Below the pieces are notes generated by a model. The model had not been told where the DNA came from, searched no databases, and was given only the letters and a program-made list of their open reading frames with translations. A stretch of DNA of 64,000 bases from AP-15 sp963700185 (GTDB lineage: Bacteria > Pseudomonadota > Alphaproteobacteria > ATCC43930 > CGMCC-115725), in the NCBI GenBank assembly GCA_963700185.1, contig CAVOWP010000001.1, positions 62,001 to 126,000 on the forward strand. Reading direction: 5' to 3'. Of this stretch, positions 27,607 to 37,037 are shown piece by piece. How positions within the stretch are numbered: position 1 is the first letter of the stretch; every line of letters starts with the position of its first letter. A program made the position numbers and the translations under genes.

Positions 27607-28371
27607 ATGCCGGAAGAAGCCCGCACGCGCCGATTGGCGATCCTCATTGATGCTGACAACACATCGCCACGCATCGCTGCCGGGCTCTTTGAGGAGGTGG
27701 CCAAGTTTGGTGAGGCGAGTGTGCGGCGGATCTATGGTGATTTCTCGGGCCAACGCCTGAAGTCGTGGGCGGGCATCCTCCAAAAATACGCGATCGACCC
27801 CTACCAGCAGTTCGCCTACACGACTGGAAAGAACGCGTCCGACATCGCCTTGGTGATCGACGCCATGGACCTTTTGCACAGCGGTCGATTCGACGGGTTC
27901 TGTCTCGTCTCTTCAGACAGCGACTTCACGCGCCTTGCGTCTCGGCTGCGGGAACAGGGTGCCGATGTCTTCGGCTTCGGCGAGCAGAAGACACCCGAGA
28001 GTTTCCGGCAGGCATGCCGCAAGTTCATTTACACGGAGAACTTGTTACCCGAGGCCCAGGTTTCGGCTGCCGAAGAGGGGCCTTCCGCCAAAGCCCTGCA
28101 ACCGCCCAGTGCTGCTATTCCTATCTTGAACAAGGCCATGTTGCAGATAGAGACCGAAGATGGCTGGGTCGGCTTGGGCGCGGTGGGCCAACGCCTCGCG
28201 AACATCGCGTCGGACTTCGACCCGCGCACTTATGGCTATCGAAAACTGAGCGATCTGGTCCGAAAAACCGGAGCGTTTGACATTGATCAACCGGAGGGCC
28301 GAGCAATGCGGATCAGGGCCAAACCGAAGCCAGCATCCAAGACCCGCACCAAAGCGACAGCCTCCCGGTGA
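27607..28371 (+). CDS. NYN-domain RNase with C-terminal LOTUS/OST-HTH domain
   Basis: A 254-residue protein. The N-terminal NYN (PIN-like) domain shows the acidic residues of its metal site in LAILIDADNTSP, DIALVIDAMDLLH and CLVSSDSDFTRLASRLREQG. After a linker the C-terminal part (GWVGLGAVGQRLANIASDFD, YGYRKLSDLVRKTGAFDI) is a LOTUS domain that binds RNA, often G-quadruplexes. A basic tail ends the protein. The combination is widespread in bacteria and thought to process RNA. An unusual AGCGGAGG lies upstream of ATG 27607. Confidence 0.9.
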   Translation: MPEEARTRRLAILIDADNTSPRIAAGLFEEVAKFGEASVRRIYGDFSGQRLKSWAGILQKYAIDPYQQFAYTTGKNASDIALVIDAMDLLHSGRFDGFCLVSSDSDFTRLASRLREQGADVFGFGEQKTPESFRQACRKFIYTENLLPEAQVSAAEEGPSAKALQPPSAAIPILNKAMLQIETEDGWVGLGAVGQRLANIASDFDPRTYGYRKLSDLVRKTGAFDIDQPEGRAMRIRAKPKPASKTRTKATASR

Positions 28372-28470
28372 GGGCTACCTGCGTTCATCAGCCCTTTCGC
28401 GAACCGAGTTCGCCGAGGGGCCGCACGGAGTTGCTCCCACGCAGAGCTTTCGCCTCAATTCCTCCCTATC

Positions 28471-28664
28471 GACGGTCAACCAGAGCCGCAATTTCTGGAA
28501 ATAGGAAGAACCGGAAACACCTCCCGAGGATGGGTACCCTTTTGCGGATTGACGGCCCTTGGTTCATTCAACCGGATCGGCGACCCATCCACGGTGGAGG
28601 CCCCATGGAGCCTCCGACCGGCTGCGGACCGATGCATCGTTCCATCTTCCTGGAGTCCCATTTC
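28471..28664 (+). repeat. Structured dispersed repeat, copy C
   Basis: Third copy, nearest to copy A; both begin with CAACCAGAGCCG and share ATAGGAAGAACCGGAAACAC. In the hairpin arm, CTCCG faces TGGAG, keeping pairing through a G-U pair. Like copy A it stands just ahead of the duplicated small-gene module. Confidence 0.85.
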
Positions 28665-28808
28665 AGAACGGTACCCCGATCCGGGTTTCAGGGTGATGGG
28701 GCCGTCGCGGCGATCAGTCGTACTGCCAGGCTTACGGGAACAGGAACTAAGCCGACTTGAATTCACCAGGCCGAAATCCCTCAGCACGTCGAGGCCGCAA
28801 AGGGTGGT

Positions 28809-28982
28809 CTACTGTTTGCCCGACGAGGTGGTTCCGTTACCTTCGATCATCGTTTCCAGCCGATCCGCCAAGTCGAACAATTCCTGTTGGATTTCCGCGA
28901 TCGGCGTTTGTCGCGCTAGTTGCCTGATCCTCTCCGCAATCACGCGATTATCTTCACCGCTTCCTTCCCGCTCGTTGCTCAT
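28809..28982 (-). CDS. Small helical protein, copy 2
   Basis: A 57-residue protein, MSNEREGSGEDNRVIAERIR at its start, differing from the 18031-18204 protein at only a few positions in the same IRQLARQTPIAEIQQELF core. Substitutions are mostly conservative, suggesting the protein is under selection in both copies. It is divergent from the next gene. Confidence 0.65.
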   Translation of the reverse strand: MSNEREGSGEDNRVIAERIRQLARQTPIAEIQQELFDLADRLETMIEGNGTTSSGKQ

Positions 28983-29219
28983 CGGCGCATCCTCGACCGA
29001 AAGCGACCCCCGGAGGGGGCGGGCGCGCATCGGTCTTTTTATCGATAGGAACGCCGGAGAAAGCGGTAGGTCAACGCAAAACATAGTGAATTTTACGGTA
29101 TTCGCCCGGTGGCTTCGGCACCCGGATGCGGCACAATGTCGCGGCGGTCTTACCACCTAAATGCAATGTTTGTCAGGCAGGTGACGACTAGAAACGTACA
29201 AGCAAAACGGAAGAACCCG

Positions 29220-29423
29220 ATGGAGGAGCCGCAAGGGACCGGTACACCGTCAGGTGGTCAGCATTACAGGGAGACTGCGAGCAAACTCCGGGAGATCGCG
29301 CGCAAATGCCGGTTTCCAGGAGCGCGGCGAGAGATACTCGATCTTGCCTCCCGATTAGAACTCAGAGCCGACGACCTAGACGCGAGGAGCGGGTCGGCTG
29401 GCTCGGGGCGGACGATCGATTAG
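29220..29423 (+). CDS. Small helical protein, copy 2
   Basis: A 67-residue protein nearly identical to the 18428-18631 product, with about six substitutions (for example IARKCRFPGARREILDL). The duplicated module runs from the small minus-strand gene to about 29510, after which the copies diverge completely. Function unknown. Confidence 0.65.
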   Translation: MEEPQGTGTPSGGQHYRETASKLREIARKCRFPGARREILDLASRLELRADDLDARSGSAGSGRTID

Positions 29424-29573
29424 GTGCCATCCGTCTTCTGCGGTTGCTCACCCTCGTCGAACTCGGATTCCGGGAACCCTGGAAGCAGTTGATCGTTAGC
29501 CGGGCCGCGGGCAGAGCGGTAGGTGCCTACAACGACACAACTCGACCCGATACACGGTACGGGGCCTAATCCG

Positions 29574-30152
29574 GTGTGCAACGATTTCGGCAATAACATT
29601 CCGTACAGCGACTCTCTCGCGGCCTTCAGTCAGACTCGCATTCCTATAAAGTGGCCAAGCGCGGCCCCAAACCTGGAACCGCGCGAGGACATCTGGCCGA
29701 CCGAGCGTGCCCCTGTCATCCGCCGCCTTGAAGACGGGGCGAACGAGTTCTCGGAATTGCGGTGGGGCTTTCCGCCAGCCCGGCCCAACGGTCCGCCCGT
29801 CATCAATTTCCGTTCCGAAGGCCGACAATTCCCGGTCGGTCGCTGTCTGGTACCGGCATCGCATTTTTTTGAATTTACCGGAACGAAGTCGCCAAAAACG
29901 AAGTGGAAATTCACGAAGGCTGGTGAGGAGTGGTTCTGCTTCGCCGGTTTATGGCGTCCCATGGCAGCGGGCGGTGAAGCATTCACACTGCTGACGACCG
30001 AGCCGAGCCCGGATGTTGCGCCGATCCATGATCGGCAGACGGTCGTGCTGGAGCGCTCCGACTGGTCGGCATGGCTGGAGCAGACCGGCAATGAGACCAA
30101 TCTTCTACGGGCGCTGCCCGCGGGCTCTTTGAAGGTCGAACAGGTCCGGTAG
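29574..30152 (+). CDS. SRAP/YedK-family abasic-site protein
   Basis: A 192-residue member of the SOS response-associated peptidase family (YedK/HMCES), which crosslinks to abasic sites in single-stranded DNA through Cys2. GTG 29574 is the start because it puts TGC (Cys) at position 2 (VCNDFGNNI; the chain would become Cys-1 after Met removal). Other active-site parts are NFRSEGRQF, the Glu in SHFFEF and the His in PIHDRQTVVL. The frame is open upstream but would bury the Cys. Confidence 0.9.
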   Translation: MCNDFGNNIPYSDSLAAFSQTRIPIKWPSAAPNLEPREDIWPTERAPVIRRLEDGANEFSELRWGFPPARPNGPPVINFRSEGRQFPVGRCLVPASHFFEFTGTKSPKTKWKFTKAGEEWFCFAGLWRPMAAGGEAFTLLTTEPSPDVAPIHDRQTVVLERSDWSAWLEQTGNETNLLRALPAGSLKVEQVR

Positions 30153-30236
30153 CCCCGAAAATAATCTCTTATGCCGAGATGAAACCTGCAACGCGTTCTG
30201 TGGGGTCGGATTTTCGCAGAACCTTTGGGATAAAAA

Positions 30237-30734
30237 TCAGGGATCGCCGACTTGGAAATCGCCCACTTGCGGCGGTGCAATCGGCGTAAACAATCCCCGA
30301 TCGGGCTTCAGATCGAGCAACGGTGTGCCGTCTAAGCAATCAAGCCCCCGCACCATTACGATCGCGCCCTCGATACCGACAAGATGAGCAATTGCGGTGC
30401 CGATCGGGTTGGGCCGTGCGGGTGATCTTAGTGAAAATGTACCTCGCGAAGTCCCATCGTTGGCCGGGCTTTGCAGGACAAGATCGCGGCGGGAAAGGTG
30501 CAGCCAATAAAGCACTTCAACTCGTTCGTATTGCGCCAGACCGGCGAGCGCCGGTACCCATGGTTCGAATACCTCGATGCGGCAAAGCGGCCCGTCAGCC
30601 CGGCCTTGTCGTGGCGTCTCCATGCGCGAGGTCCAGGGTGTGCGGATGCGACCGATAAACATCAGCCCAGCATCGGTCGTCGGCGGTAGCGCCGCGGCCA
30701 CCTCCGCGTCCCGTATCTCGTTTTCGCGGACCAT
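30237..30734 (-). CDS. trmO: tRNA (N6-threonylcarbamoyladenosine37-N6)-methyltransferase TrmO
   Basis: A 165-residue TsaA/YaeB-family protein that uses SAM to methylate t6A37 of tRNA-Thr. MFIGRIRTPWTSRMETPRQG is the typical N-terminal strand and loop. FSLRSPARPNPIGTAIAHLV carries the SxxRPNPI signature, and LDCLDGTPLLDLKPD is the conserved end. It is a single-domain form without the C-terminal extension of the E. coli enzyme. Confidence 0.92.
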   Translation of the reverse strand: MVRENEIRDAEVAAALPPTTDAGLMFIGRIRTPWTSRMETPRQGRADGPLCRIEVFEPWVPALAGLAQYERVEVLYWLHLSRRDLVLQSPANDGTSRGTFSLRSPARPNPIGTAIAHLVGIEGAIVMVRGLDCLDGTPLLDLKPDRGLFTPIAPPQVGDFQVGDP

Positions 30735-30815
30735 GCTCCCTGACCCCTCCGATGCGCGGCTATTGGGAGCCGGTTGGCGGCGCGGAGACCGCCGCTGTCA
30801 CATGGCTTGTTGCCA

Positions 30816-31100
30816 CTAATATGGCCTGCGGACGACCGCAGCCCCATTGGGGCCGACGCACCCCGCTCGGTAAGGTCCGTGGGCGCAATTAACCGGACGG
30901 TGGTACGCATGACCGTAATGGTGCGGATATGACTTGCGAACTCCCACAGCCCCATTGGGGCCGACGCATCCCGCTCGGTAGACTCCATTGGCACAAGCGG
31001 CTGCGTGGCTTGGTTGGGCGAGCATGAGCGTGCCGAGTGTAGCCACGACGGCGAGCACCGGTGTGCGATATCTGGTGAAGCCGTGTGTACTGTATTTCAT
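30816..31100 (-). CDS. Small secreted Cys-containing repeat protein
   Basis: A 94-residue protein with a signal peptide (PVLAVVATLGTLMLAQPSHAA). The mature part contains two copies of C-A-x-G-x-Y-R-A-G-C-V-G-P-N-G-A (CANGVYRAGCVGPNGA and CAHGPYRAGCVGPNGA) separated by a His/Tyr-rich linker. Proteins of this kind are frequent in Bradyrhizobium-like genomes and have no known role. Met at 31100 is chosen as the start of the signal peptide. Confidence 0.75.
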   Translation of the reverse strand: MKYSTHGFTRYRTPVLAVVATLGTLMLAQPSHAAACANGVYRAGCVGPNGAVGVRKSYPHHYGHAYHRPVNCAHGPYRAGCVGPNGAAVVRRPY

Positions 31101-31397
31101 TTTTGTCCCTTTTGGATTCGAGGAGTGCGAGATTATTCCACTGCTTGCTGACAATCAAATAGGAATAGACGTAATAAATCTACCGGACTTCGACCACCAG
31201 AGAATTCTATGCGATATTCGTAGATAGTAACGCTAAGAACCGGCATCTGGTGGCTTTCTGCCCCGCCCATCTGAAAATGCCTCGCGCGAGGTCATGTCGT
31301 CAGAAGAATAAATTTCGCGGTCCCGGTGCTGGCCTCCCCGCCACGTCGATCGCCGCCCGATGCATCACCGTATAGCCGCGGCCCCTTCCATGCCGGT

Positions 31398-31751
31398 CTA
31401 CTGCACCACTTGCCGCCATGCAGTCGGGCAATTTGGCACGTACGGATAATATTGCTGGTATGGATCGCACCAGTACCAAGTGGAAGGTGCGATTGGAGCA
31501 GGGGCGTAGCCATAACCGGGTGCTGCGTAATAGGGTGCTGCATAGTAGGGAGCAGTCGCTAAAGCCCCGCCAAGGAAACCGAGCCCAAGACCGAGACCAA
31601 GAGCGGCTCCGTTTCCCCCGTACCACCCTCCGCCATGCCATCCTCCTCCGTATCCATAGTTTCCTCTATAGCGATATTGGGCAGATGATGGTACAGCAGA
31701 CGACGCTAGCAACACTGTTGCAGTGATCGCAGCGAGTATTGTTTTAACCAT
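31398..31751 (-). CDS. Small secreted Gly/Tyr-rich protein
   Basis: A 117-residue protein: signal peptide MVKTILAAITATVLLASSAV ending at SSAQ, then a Gly/Tyr/Trp-rich region (YGYGGGWHGGGWYGG), a glycine-zipper-like hydrophobic segment LGLGLGLGFLGGALA and a Tyr/Pro/Ala-rich tail. This is a common uncharacterised cell-envelope protein type in Rhizobiales. Confidence 0.75.
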   Translation of the reverse strand: MVKTILAAITATVLLASSAVPSSAQYRYRGNYGYGGGWHGGGWYGGNGAALGLGLGLGFLGGALATAPYYAAPYYAAPGYGYAPAPIAPSTWYWCDPYQQYYPYVPNCPTAWRQVVQ

Positions 31752-32291
31752 CGAAAATTCTCTCGATACATAAAAACATCAGCGTCGTATATGATAGAAT
31801 CTCGACCGTTAATTATTTGATGACGAGAGAAATTAAATCGGCGAACATCAGCGCTTCCGCAATTCGCCCCGTAGCTCTTCGCTTTTGGCGACCGACCGAT
31901 GGCACCGAGTTGGGGAAAGTGCCAGGATCTGTTTTTGGGTGGACGGAGCCGCAAAGGATGGTAACGGATCGGCGCTATTGATATGGAGATCCTGATTCGC
32001 CGCCTAGATTTTGGCCGCTGGGGTACTTGTCCATCCGATCGTCGGCCTCGCGGTTGTGGTCGGCGGGTCTCGGTGGCTCAGCCCCGAGGATGCACTCAAA
32101 GATCGACAGCCGGGCGAGCACAATCCAATAGCAGACGCGATCGAACGCTCGCCACCAGAGACAACGGATTGCTTCGAGCACCGGGTTTTCCACTTGCCCG
32201 ACGATCTCGGGTGGCTGTAGCCCCTCAAGGGAGCACTCTTTCGACTGGTCGAGAAAGTCTCGCTCTCCGAGCCGGTCGTCTTGGTCCGCCT
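31752..32291. other. Intergenic with a short dispersed repeat
   Basis: About 540 bp with no gene I can support; overlapping frames here have poor composition. At 31981-32024, TATGGAGATCCTGATTCGCC and the following GCCTAGATTTTGGCCGCTGG resemble 53498-53540. The second copy has TATGGAGATCCTAATTCGCC. Confidence 0.45.
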
Positions 32292-32873
32292 TCATCTCGG
32301 CCATGATTCCGATTTGAGGCCCACCGTCTCCCGGCTGCGGCACCAATCTCCTTGCTGGATATAGGGCGACGACAATGCAAGGCGCTGGTGCCAGTGCCCG
32401 GCGTAGGCGGCTGCGATGGTCGGTGATGCAACGAGGTTAAGATTTTCGGAGTTGAGCGCAGCGCCGCCAGTCCAGTTCATCGAGCCCGTCAGCGTAACCT
32501 TGCCGTCTATGACCATGGATTTAGAGTGCGCGATCCGAGCGCTGTGATCTATCCAGATCGGGATTCCGGCACGAGCGAGGGGGCCGATCCCGCTGTTGTG
32601 CCCGCACGGCGTTGTGCGGTCTGCGATCAGCTTGACCTCGATACCGCGCTGTTTTGCCCGGATTAGCGCCTCGACTGTACTCGAACTCGTTGTGAGGCCA
32701 TAGGCGTTGACGAGGATCTGTGTCTCAGCGCGGTCGATCGCATCGACTGCAAAGGCGGTGCAGCTTTCTTCGGGCGAGAAGCACACCGCAACTGCCGCCC
32801 CCGTTGCCAATGATGTGACCGGCAAGGTGGAGGAGAGCGCGCCGAGGGCGATGGATAAGGCAGCGAAGAACAC
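32292..32873 (-). CDS. Secreted phospholipase D-superfamily nuclease
   Basis: A 193-residue single-domain PLD protein of the Nuc type, acting as a dimer on nucleic acid in known members. An N-terminal hydrophobic segment suggests export. The catalytic HKD motif is HSKSMVIDGKVTLTGSMNWT near residue 125, with FSPEESCTAFAVDAIDRAE before it, the typical start of Nuc homologues. It is divergent from the large helicase gene. Confidence 0.85.
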   Translation of the reverse strand: MFFAALSIALGALSSTLPVTSLATGAAVAVCFSPEESCTAFAVDAIDRAETQILVNAYGLTTSSSTVEALIRAKQRGIEVKLIADRTTPCGHNSGIGPLARAGIPIWIDHSARIAHSKSMVIDGKVTLTGSMNWTGGAALNSENLNLVASPTIAAAYAGHWHQRLALSSPYIQQGDWCRSRETVGLKSESWPR

Positions 32874-32984
32874 GTTTTACGAGATACGTCGATTTGCGTT
32901 AGCGCATAATGAATCACTTCGCAGTGAACATCCACAGGTTTAGTGTACATCCGGGGTGTCCTCCATTCGGTTGTATGGTTAACG

Positions 32985-35900
32985 ATGCAAATTGTCGACG
33001 GGAAGCTGCTGCTGTCGGCCAGCGATCTGGTCAATTTCCTAGGGTGTAGACACGCCACCTACCTCGATCTGCGAGATTTGACTAACCCTGCGGAGATCGC
33101 TGAGCGCGACGCCGCGACGGTCCTAATCTTCAAGAAGGGCCTGGAACACGAACGCCGGTATCTCGCGTCAATGAAGGCGAAGGGCCTTATCGTCGCTGAG
33201 ATTGCGGGCGAAGGTTTTGACCTCCCGGAACGAACCGCACTTACCCGGCAGGCGATGCGGGCCGGGGCCGAGGTAATTTATCAGGCGGCACTGATCGTAC
33301 CTCCCTGGCTCGGCTTTGCTGATTTTCTGGAACGGGCAGCCGACGCATCGCGTCTCGGTGCCTGGAGCTACGAGGCGGCGGATACGAAGCTCCCAAGGAG
33401 GGCTAAGCCCGAACACGTCATCCAACTCACAACGTACTCGAAACTTATCGGCGTCGAGCAAAGCCGCGCTCCGACCGAAATGCACATTCAGTTGGGCAAT
33501 AACGAGCGTGTCTCACTGCGGGTTGGAGATTTCGCGCAGTATCATGCGATTGCCGAACGGCGATTGGAGACGTTCGCAAACCGACCACCAGAGCTTTCTG
33601 TTGGGGAGCCATGTGGTCACTGTCGGACTTGCCGCTGGTCCGATCACTGTCAGGCAGGTTGGGAGGCAGCCGATCACCTGACTCTCGTTGCCAATATCAC
33701 CCGCCATCAGATCGGGCGGCTATGGGATGCTGGTATCTCGACCGTCCGCGTGCTTGCGGCACCACCAACAGGATCACGAGTTCCTGGTATCCAGCCGGAG
33801 ACCCTCAATCGACTTCAACATCAGGCAACGCTGCAAGTCGCCAAACGCGACACCGGTTTCAACCATGCCGAGACCCTCCCGGTGATTTCGGGCAAGGGTT
33901 TTGCCCGGCTGCCACGTCCCCACGCGGGGGACATCTTCTTCGATATGGAAGGAGCCGTGTTCAGCGAGGACGGCGGTCTCGAATACCTATTTGGCTTCAT
34001 CACCGTGGATGATGGCCAACCACGGTTCACGGCATATTGGGCGCATGATCGGCAGGCCGAGAAGCGCGCCTTCGAAGCCGCCATGGACTTCATTGCCACG
34101 AGGTTGGAGGCACATCCTGATGCCTTTATTTACCACTACGCCAACTACGAAGAGATTGCGCTAAAACGCCTAGCCATGGTCCACGGTACAAGAGAAGCCC
34201 AGGTCGACGACCTACTGCGGCGTCGGAAGCTGGTTGATCTCTACAAGGTCGTCCGTGAGGGCGTCCGGATCTCCGAACCCGGCTACTCGCTGAAAAACGT
34301 GGAGGTCTTCTTCGGCGGAGATCGGGCGGGCGAGGTGAAGACGGCCCTCGACAGCATGGTTGTATACGATCAATGGCAGCAGACCGGCGATCAAGCGCTC
34401 CTCGATCAGATTGGGGCATACAACGAAGCGGATTGCCGGTCGCTCCGCGCGTGTCGGGGTTGGCTGCTGGAATTACGCCCATCTGAGGTCTCATGGTTTG
34501 GGACCGCTGACTCTGCGGATGCCGATGTCGCTGGTGTCGATCCTGCGAAGGCAGCAAAGCGCAAGGAGGCCGAGGAACGTAACGCCGCGCTGGTGAAGGC
34601 ACTGGCGGAGGGCGTGCCCGAAGCGGAAATCGGTTGGCGCGAGCTTGCTGGTCAGCTTGTCGATTTCCATAAGCGGGAGGCCAAACCGGAATGGTGGGCC
34701 ATGTTCAATCGCCAGGACATGACCGAGGAAGAACTGATCGACGATGCCGAGTGCATCGGCGGTTTGGAGCCTGACCCCGCCCGCCCCCTATACCCAGAGA
34801 AAAAGTCGATCGTCTACTCGTTTCGGTTTCCGGCCCAGGACTTCAAGATGAGCGTCGGCGGCGATGTGTTGATCGCCGATACGCTTGCCCCCGCTGGCGA
34901 GATCGTGGACCTGGACGAAGACACGTTCAAAATCTCGTTGAAGCGGGGGAAGAAGCGAGAGCCGCTGCCTCCTCGGTTTTCGCTCATCCCCAAGGGTCCG
35001 CTCGACGATAAGGTTCTTCGGACGGCTATAACCCGTTACATCGGCGCTGTGCTGGAGGGCGATGCGGATCAATATGCGGCGATCACCGGCATCCTGCGCC
35101 GAGACTATCCTCGCTTTCAGGGTCTAACCGTTATCGGTGATGACCCAGATGAGGTCGCCCGAGCGATCGACGCAATCGAGCGGCTAGATCGCAGTCATCT
35201 GCTGATCCAAGGTCCGCCCGGCGCAGGCAAGACGTATTGTGCCTCTCACGCGATCGTCGAAATGATTGCCCGAGGGAAACGGGTCGGGGTGTCGTCGCAC
35301 TCGCACAAGGCAATCAATAATCTGCTGGCCGAGGTCGAGAAGGTAGCGGCAGCGCGAGGACTGCGATTTCGGGGTATTAAGAAATCGTCATACGAAGAGC
35401 AATTTCTCAACGGCTCGATTATCGAGGATACGACCGAAAACGACGAAGCCGCAGCGGGCGGACACGACCTGATTGCAGGGACCGCGTGGCTTTTCGCGCG
35501 AGAGGGATTGGATCAGCAACTCGATTATCTGTTCGTCGATGAGGCGGGACAGGTCTCGCTCGCCAATACCGTCGCGATGGGTGTGAGCGCCAAAAACGTG
35601 ATTCTGGTCGGCGGCCAGATGCAGTTATCGCAGCCGCTCAAGGGCAGTCATCCGGGGCGATCCGGTCTTTCGGCGCTTGAGCACCTACTCGACGGTGCGG
35701 CTACGGTACCGCCTGAACGTGGCATCTTCCTCAGCAAGACGCGGCGGATGCACCCGGATCTGTGCCGGTTCGTATCCGATGCATTTTACGATGACCGATT
35801 GCTGCCCGAGGCCGGGAACGAACAGCAGGGTTTGATCCTGAACGCTGATGCCGATCCGGCGCTCGCGGCGACTGGTCTGAAATTCATCACCATCGAGCAC

Positions 35901-36353
35901 GAGGGATATTCGCAGAAATCCGAGCCTGAAGCTGACCGGGTTCGCCAGCTATACCAGAGCCTATTGGGTCAGCTTTGGACCGACCGAGAGGGACGGGTCA
36001 GCCCGATCGGGGTTGACGATATCCTCGTTGTCAGCCCTTACAACATGCAGGTCAATCTTCTCCGGTCACGGTTGCCCGAAGGTGCTCGCGTCGGCACGGT
36101 CGATAAATTCCAGGGCCAGGAAGCTGCTGTGGTGCTGATTTCTATGGCGACATCTTCGGGTGACGACCTGCCGAGGCAGATCGAGTTTCTCTACTCCCAC
36201 AACCGGCTGAATGTCGCGATCTCTCGGGCACGATGCCTTGCAGTCATTGTAGCTTCGCCCCGGCTCCTGGAGACCTCGTGCTCGACAATCGAGCAAATGC
36301 GGCTGGTCAACGCGTTGTGCTGGGCCAGGAACTTCGCAGACCGCGTAGCGTAG
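32985..36353 (+). CDS. TM0106-type RecB-like nuclease fused to superfamily 1 helicase
   Basis: A protein of 1122 residues. The N-terminal RecB/Cas4-like nuclease region (SASDLVNFLGCRHATYLDL; AADTKLPRRAKPEHVIQL) ends in a cysteine cluster near residues 209-222 (PCGHCRTCRWSDHC) that may hold a metal or Fe-S site. An RNase H-like domain follows (DIFFDMEG near 315, YNEADCRSL near 480). The C-terminal DNA2/UPF1-like helicase has Walker A GPPGAGKT near 742, VDEAGQ near 850 and VDKFQGQEAAVVLISM. ATG 32985 is preferred to 32943. Likely role is DNA repair or defence; it has no obvious partner gene. Confidence 0.88.
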   Translation: MQIVDGKLLLSASDLVNFLGCRHATYLDLRDLTNPAEIAERDAATVLIFKKGLEHERRYLASMKAKGLIVAEIAGEGFDLPERTALTRQAMRAGAEVIYQAALIVPPWLGFADFLERAADASRLGAWSYEAADTKLPRRAKPEHVIQLTTYSKLIGVEQSRAPTEMHIQLGNNERVSLRVGDFAQYHAIAERRLETFANRPPELSVGEPCGHCRTCRWSDHCQAGWEAADHLTLVANITRHQIGRLWDAGISTVRVLAAPPTGSRVPGIQPETLNRLQHQATLQVAKRDTGFNHAETLPVISGKGFARLPRPHAGDIFFDMEGAVFSEDGGLEYLFGFITVDDGQPRFTAYWAHDRQAEKRAFEAAMDFIATRLEAHPDAFIYHYANYEEIALKRLAMVHGTREAQVDDLLRRRKLVDLYKVVREGVRISEPGYSLKNVEVFFGGDRAGEVKTALDSMVVYDQWQQTGDQALLDQIGAYNEADCRSLRACRGWLLELRPSEVSWFGTADSADADVAGVDPAKAAKRKEAEERNAALVKALAEGVPEAEIGWRELAGQLVDFHKREAKPEWWAMFNRQDMTEEELIDDAECIGGLEPDPARPLYPEKKSIVYSFRFPAQDFKMSVGGDVLIADTLAPAGEIVDLDEDTFKISLKRGKKREPLPPRFSLIPKGPLDDKVLRTAITRYIGAVLEGDADQYAAITGILRRDYPRFQGLTVIGDDPDEVARAIDAIERLDRSHLLIQGPPGAGKTYCASHAIVEMIARGKRVGVSSHSHKAINNLLAEVEKVAAARGLRFRGIKKSSYEEQFLNGSIIEDTTENDEAAAGGHDLIAGTAWLFAREGLDQQLDYLFVDEAGQVSLANTVAMGVSAKNVILVGGQMQLSQPLKGSHPGRSGLSALEHLLDGAATVPPERGIFLSKTRRMHPDLCRFVSDAFYDDRLLPEAGNEQQGLILNADADPALAATGLKFITIEHEGYSQKSEPEADRVRQLYQSLLGQLWTDREGRVSPIGVDDILVVSPYNMQVNLLRSRLPEGARVGTVDKFQGQEAAVVLISMATSSGDDLPRQIEFLYSHNRLNVAISRARCLAVIVASPRLLETSCSTIEQMRLVNALCWARNFADRVA

Positions 36354-36595
36354 TAGGCGACTCAGAGGGGTATCGCCCGATACGAAATGGGCGTGAGTTC
36401 GCATTTTTCGGCAAGCGAACCCTCAAGGACATACGCGCGGTCCCAATGGGGCTCTGTCAGATTGGGCATTGTTGTCACCATAGGTCTATATCCTCGGTCA
36501 TTGTCCGCTATCGATCTGGAAAAAACCCGTCAAATCTCGCTGTCTGATGCGGTCTGGCATTCGATAGCGCTTCAGTTTAAAAATCTGAACTCCCC

Positions 36596-36982
36596 TCACG
36601 TCTCGGCTGAACCGTAATACGCCTCTATCCGGTATCCGTCTGGATCAACGATGAAGGCGGCGTAGTAGTCGGGGCCGTATATCGGGCGCAGACCGGGTGT
36701 GCCGTTGTCATGCCCGCCCGCGCGCAGCGCCGCCGCGTGAAACGCATCGACGGCGGCGGAATCCGGTGCCGTAAAGCAGATGTGCAGACCGGACTTTTCG
36801 TCTGCCGGTACCGGGCGCTCGGCCTGGACAACCCAGAGCGCGATGCTGTCGCGCCCATACCCGTAACCCAGCAGCGATCGCGCGGGCCTCAGGCACTTGT
36901 ATCCCAGCGGCTCCAGCACCGCGTCGTAGAAGCGCTTGCTTCTGTCGATGTCCCTTACTCCGATCGAGATGTGAGCAATCAT
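36596..36982 (-). CDS. VOC-family (glyoxalase-like) protein
   Basis: A 128-residue protein starting MIAHISIGVRDIDRSKRFYD, the first beta-alpha-beta-beta-beta module, with YAAFIVDPDGYRIEAYY as the second. Candidate metal ligands are His4, His in GLHICF and Glu near the end, fitting a glyoxalase/dioxygenase-like VOC protein. The substrate is unknown. Length is normal. Confidence 0.9.
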   Translation of the reverse strand: MIAHISIGVRDIDRSKRFYDAVLEPLGYKCLRPARSLLGYGYGRDSIALWVVQAERPVPADEKSGLHICFTAPDSAAVDAFHAAALRAGGHDNGTPGLRPIYGPDYYAAFIVDPDGYRIEAYYGSAET

Positions 36983-37037
36983 CGGCCTCTCCCAACTGCC
37001 CGGCTAATCGGCTAGCGAGCAACGAAATTGCTGCGGT

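Noticed and set aside
31975..32346. 123-codon minus-strand frame
   Set aside because: Composition is not convincing and no motif is seen; kept only as an intergenic note.
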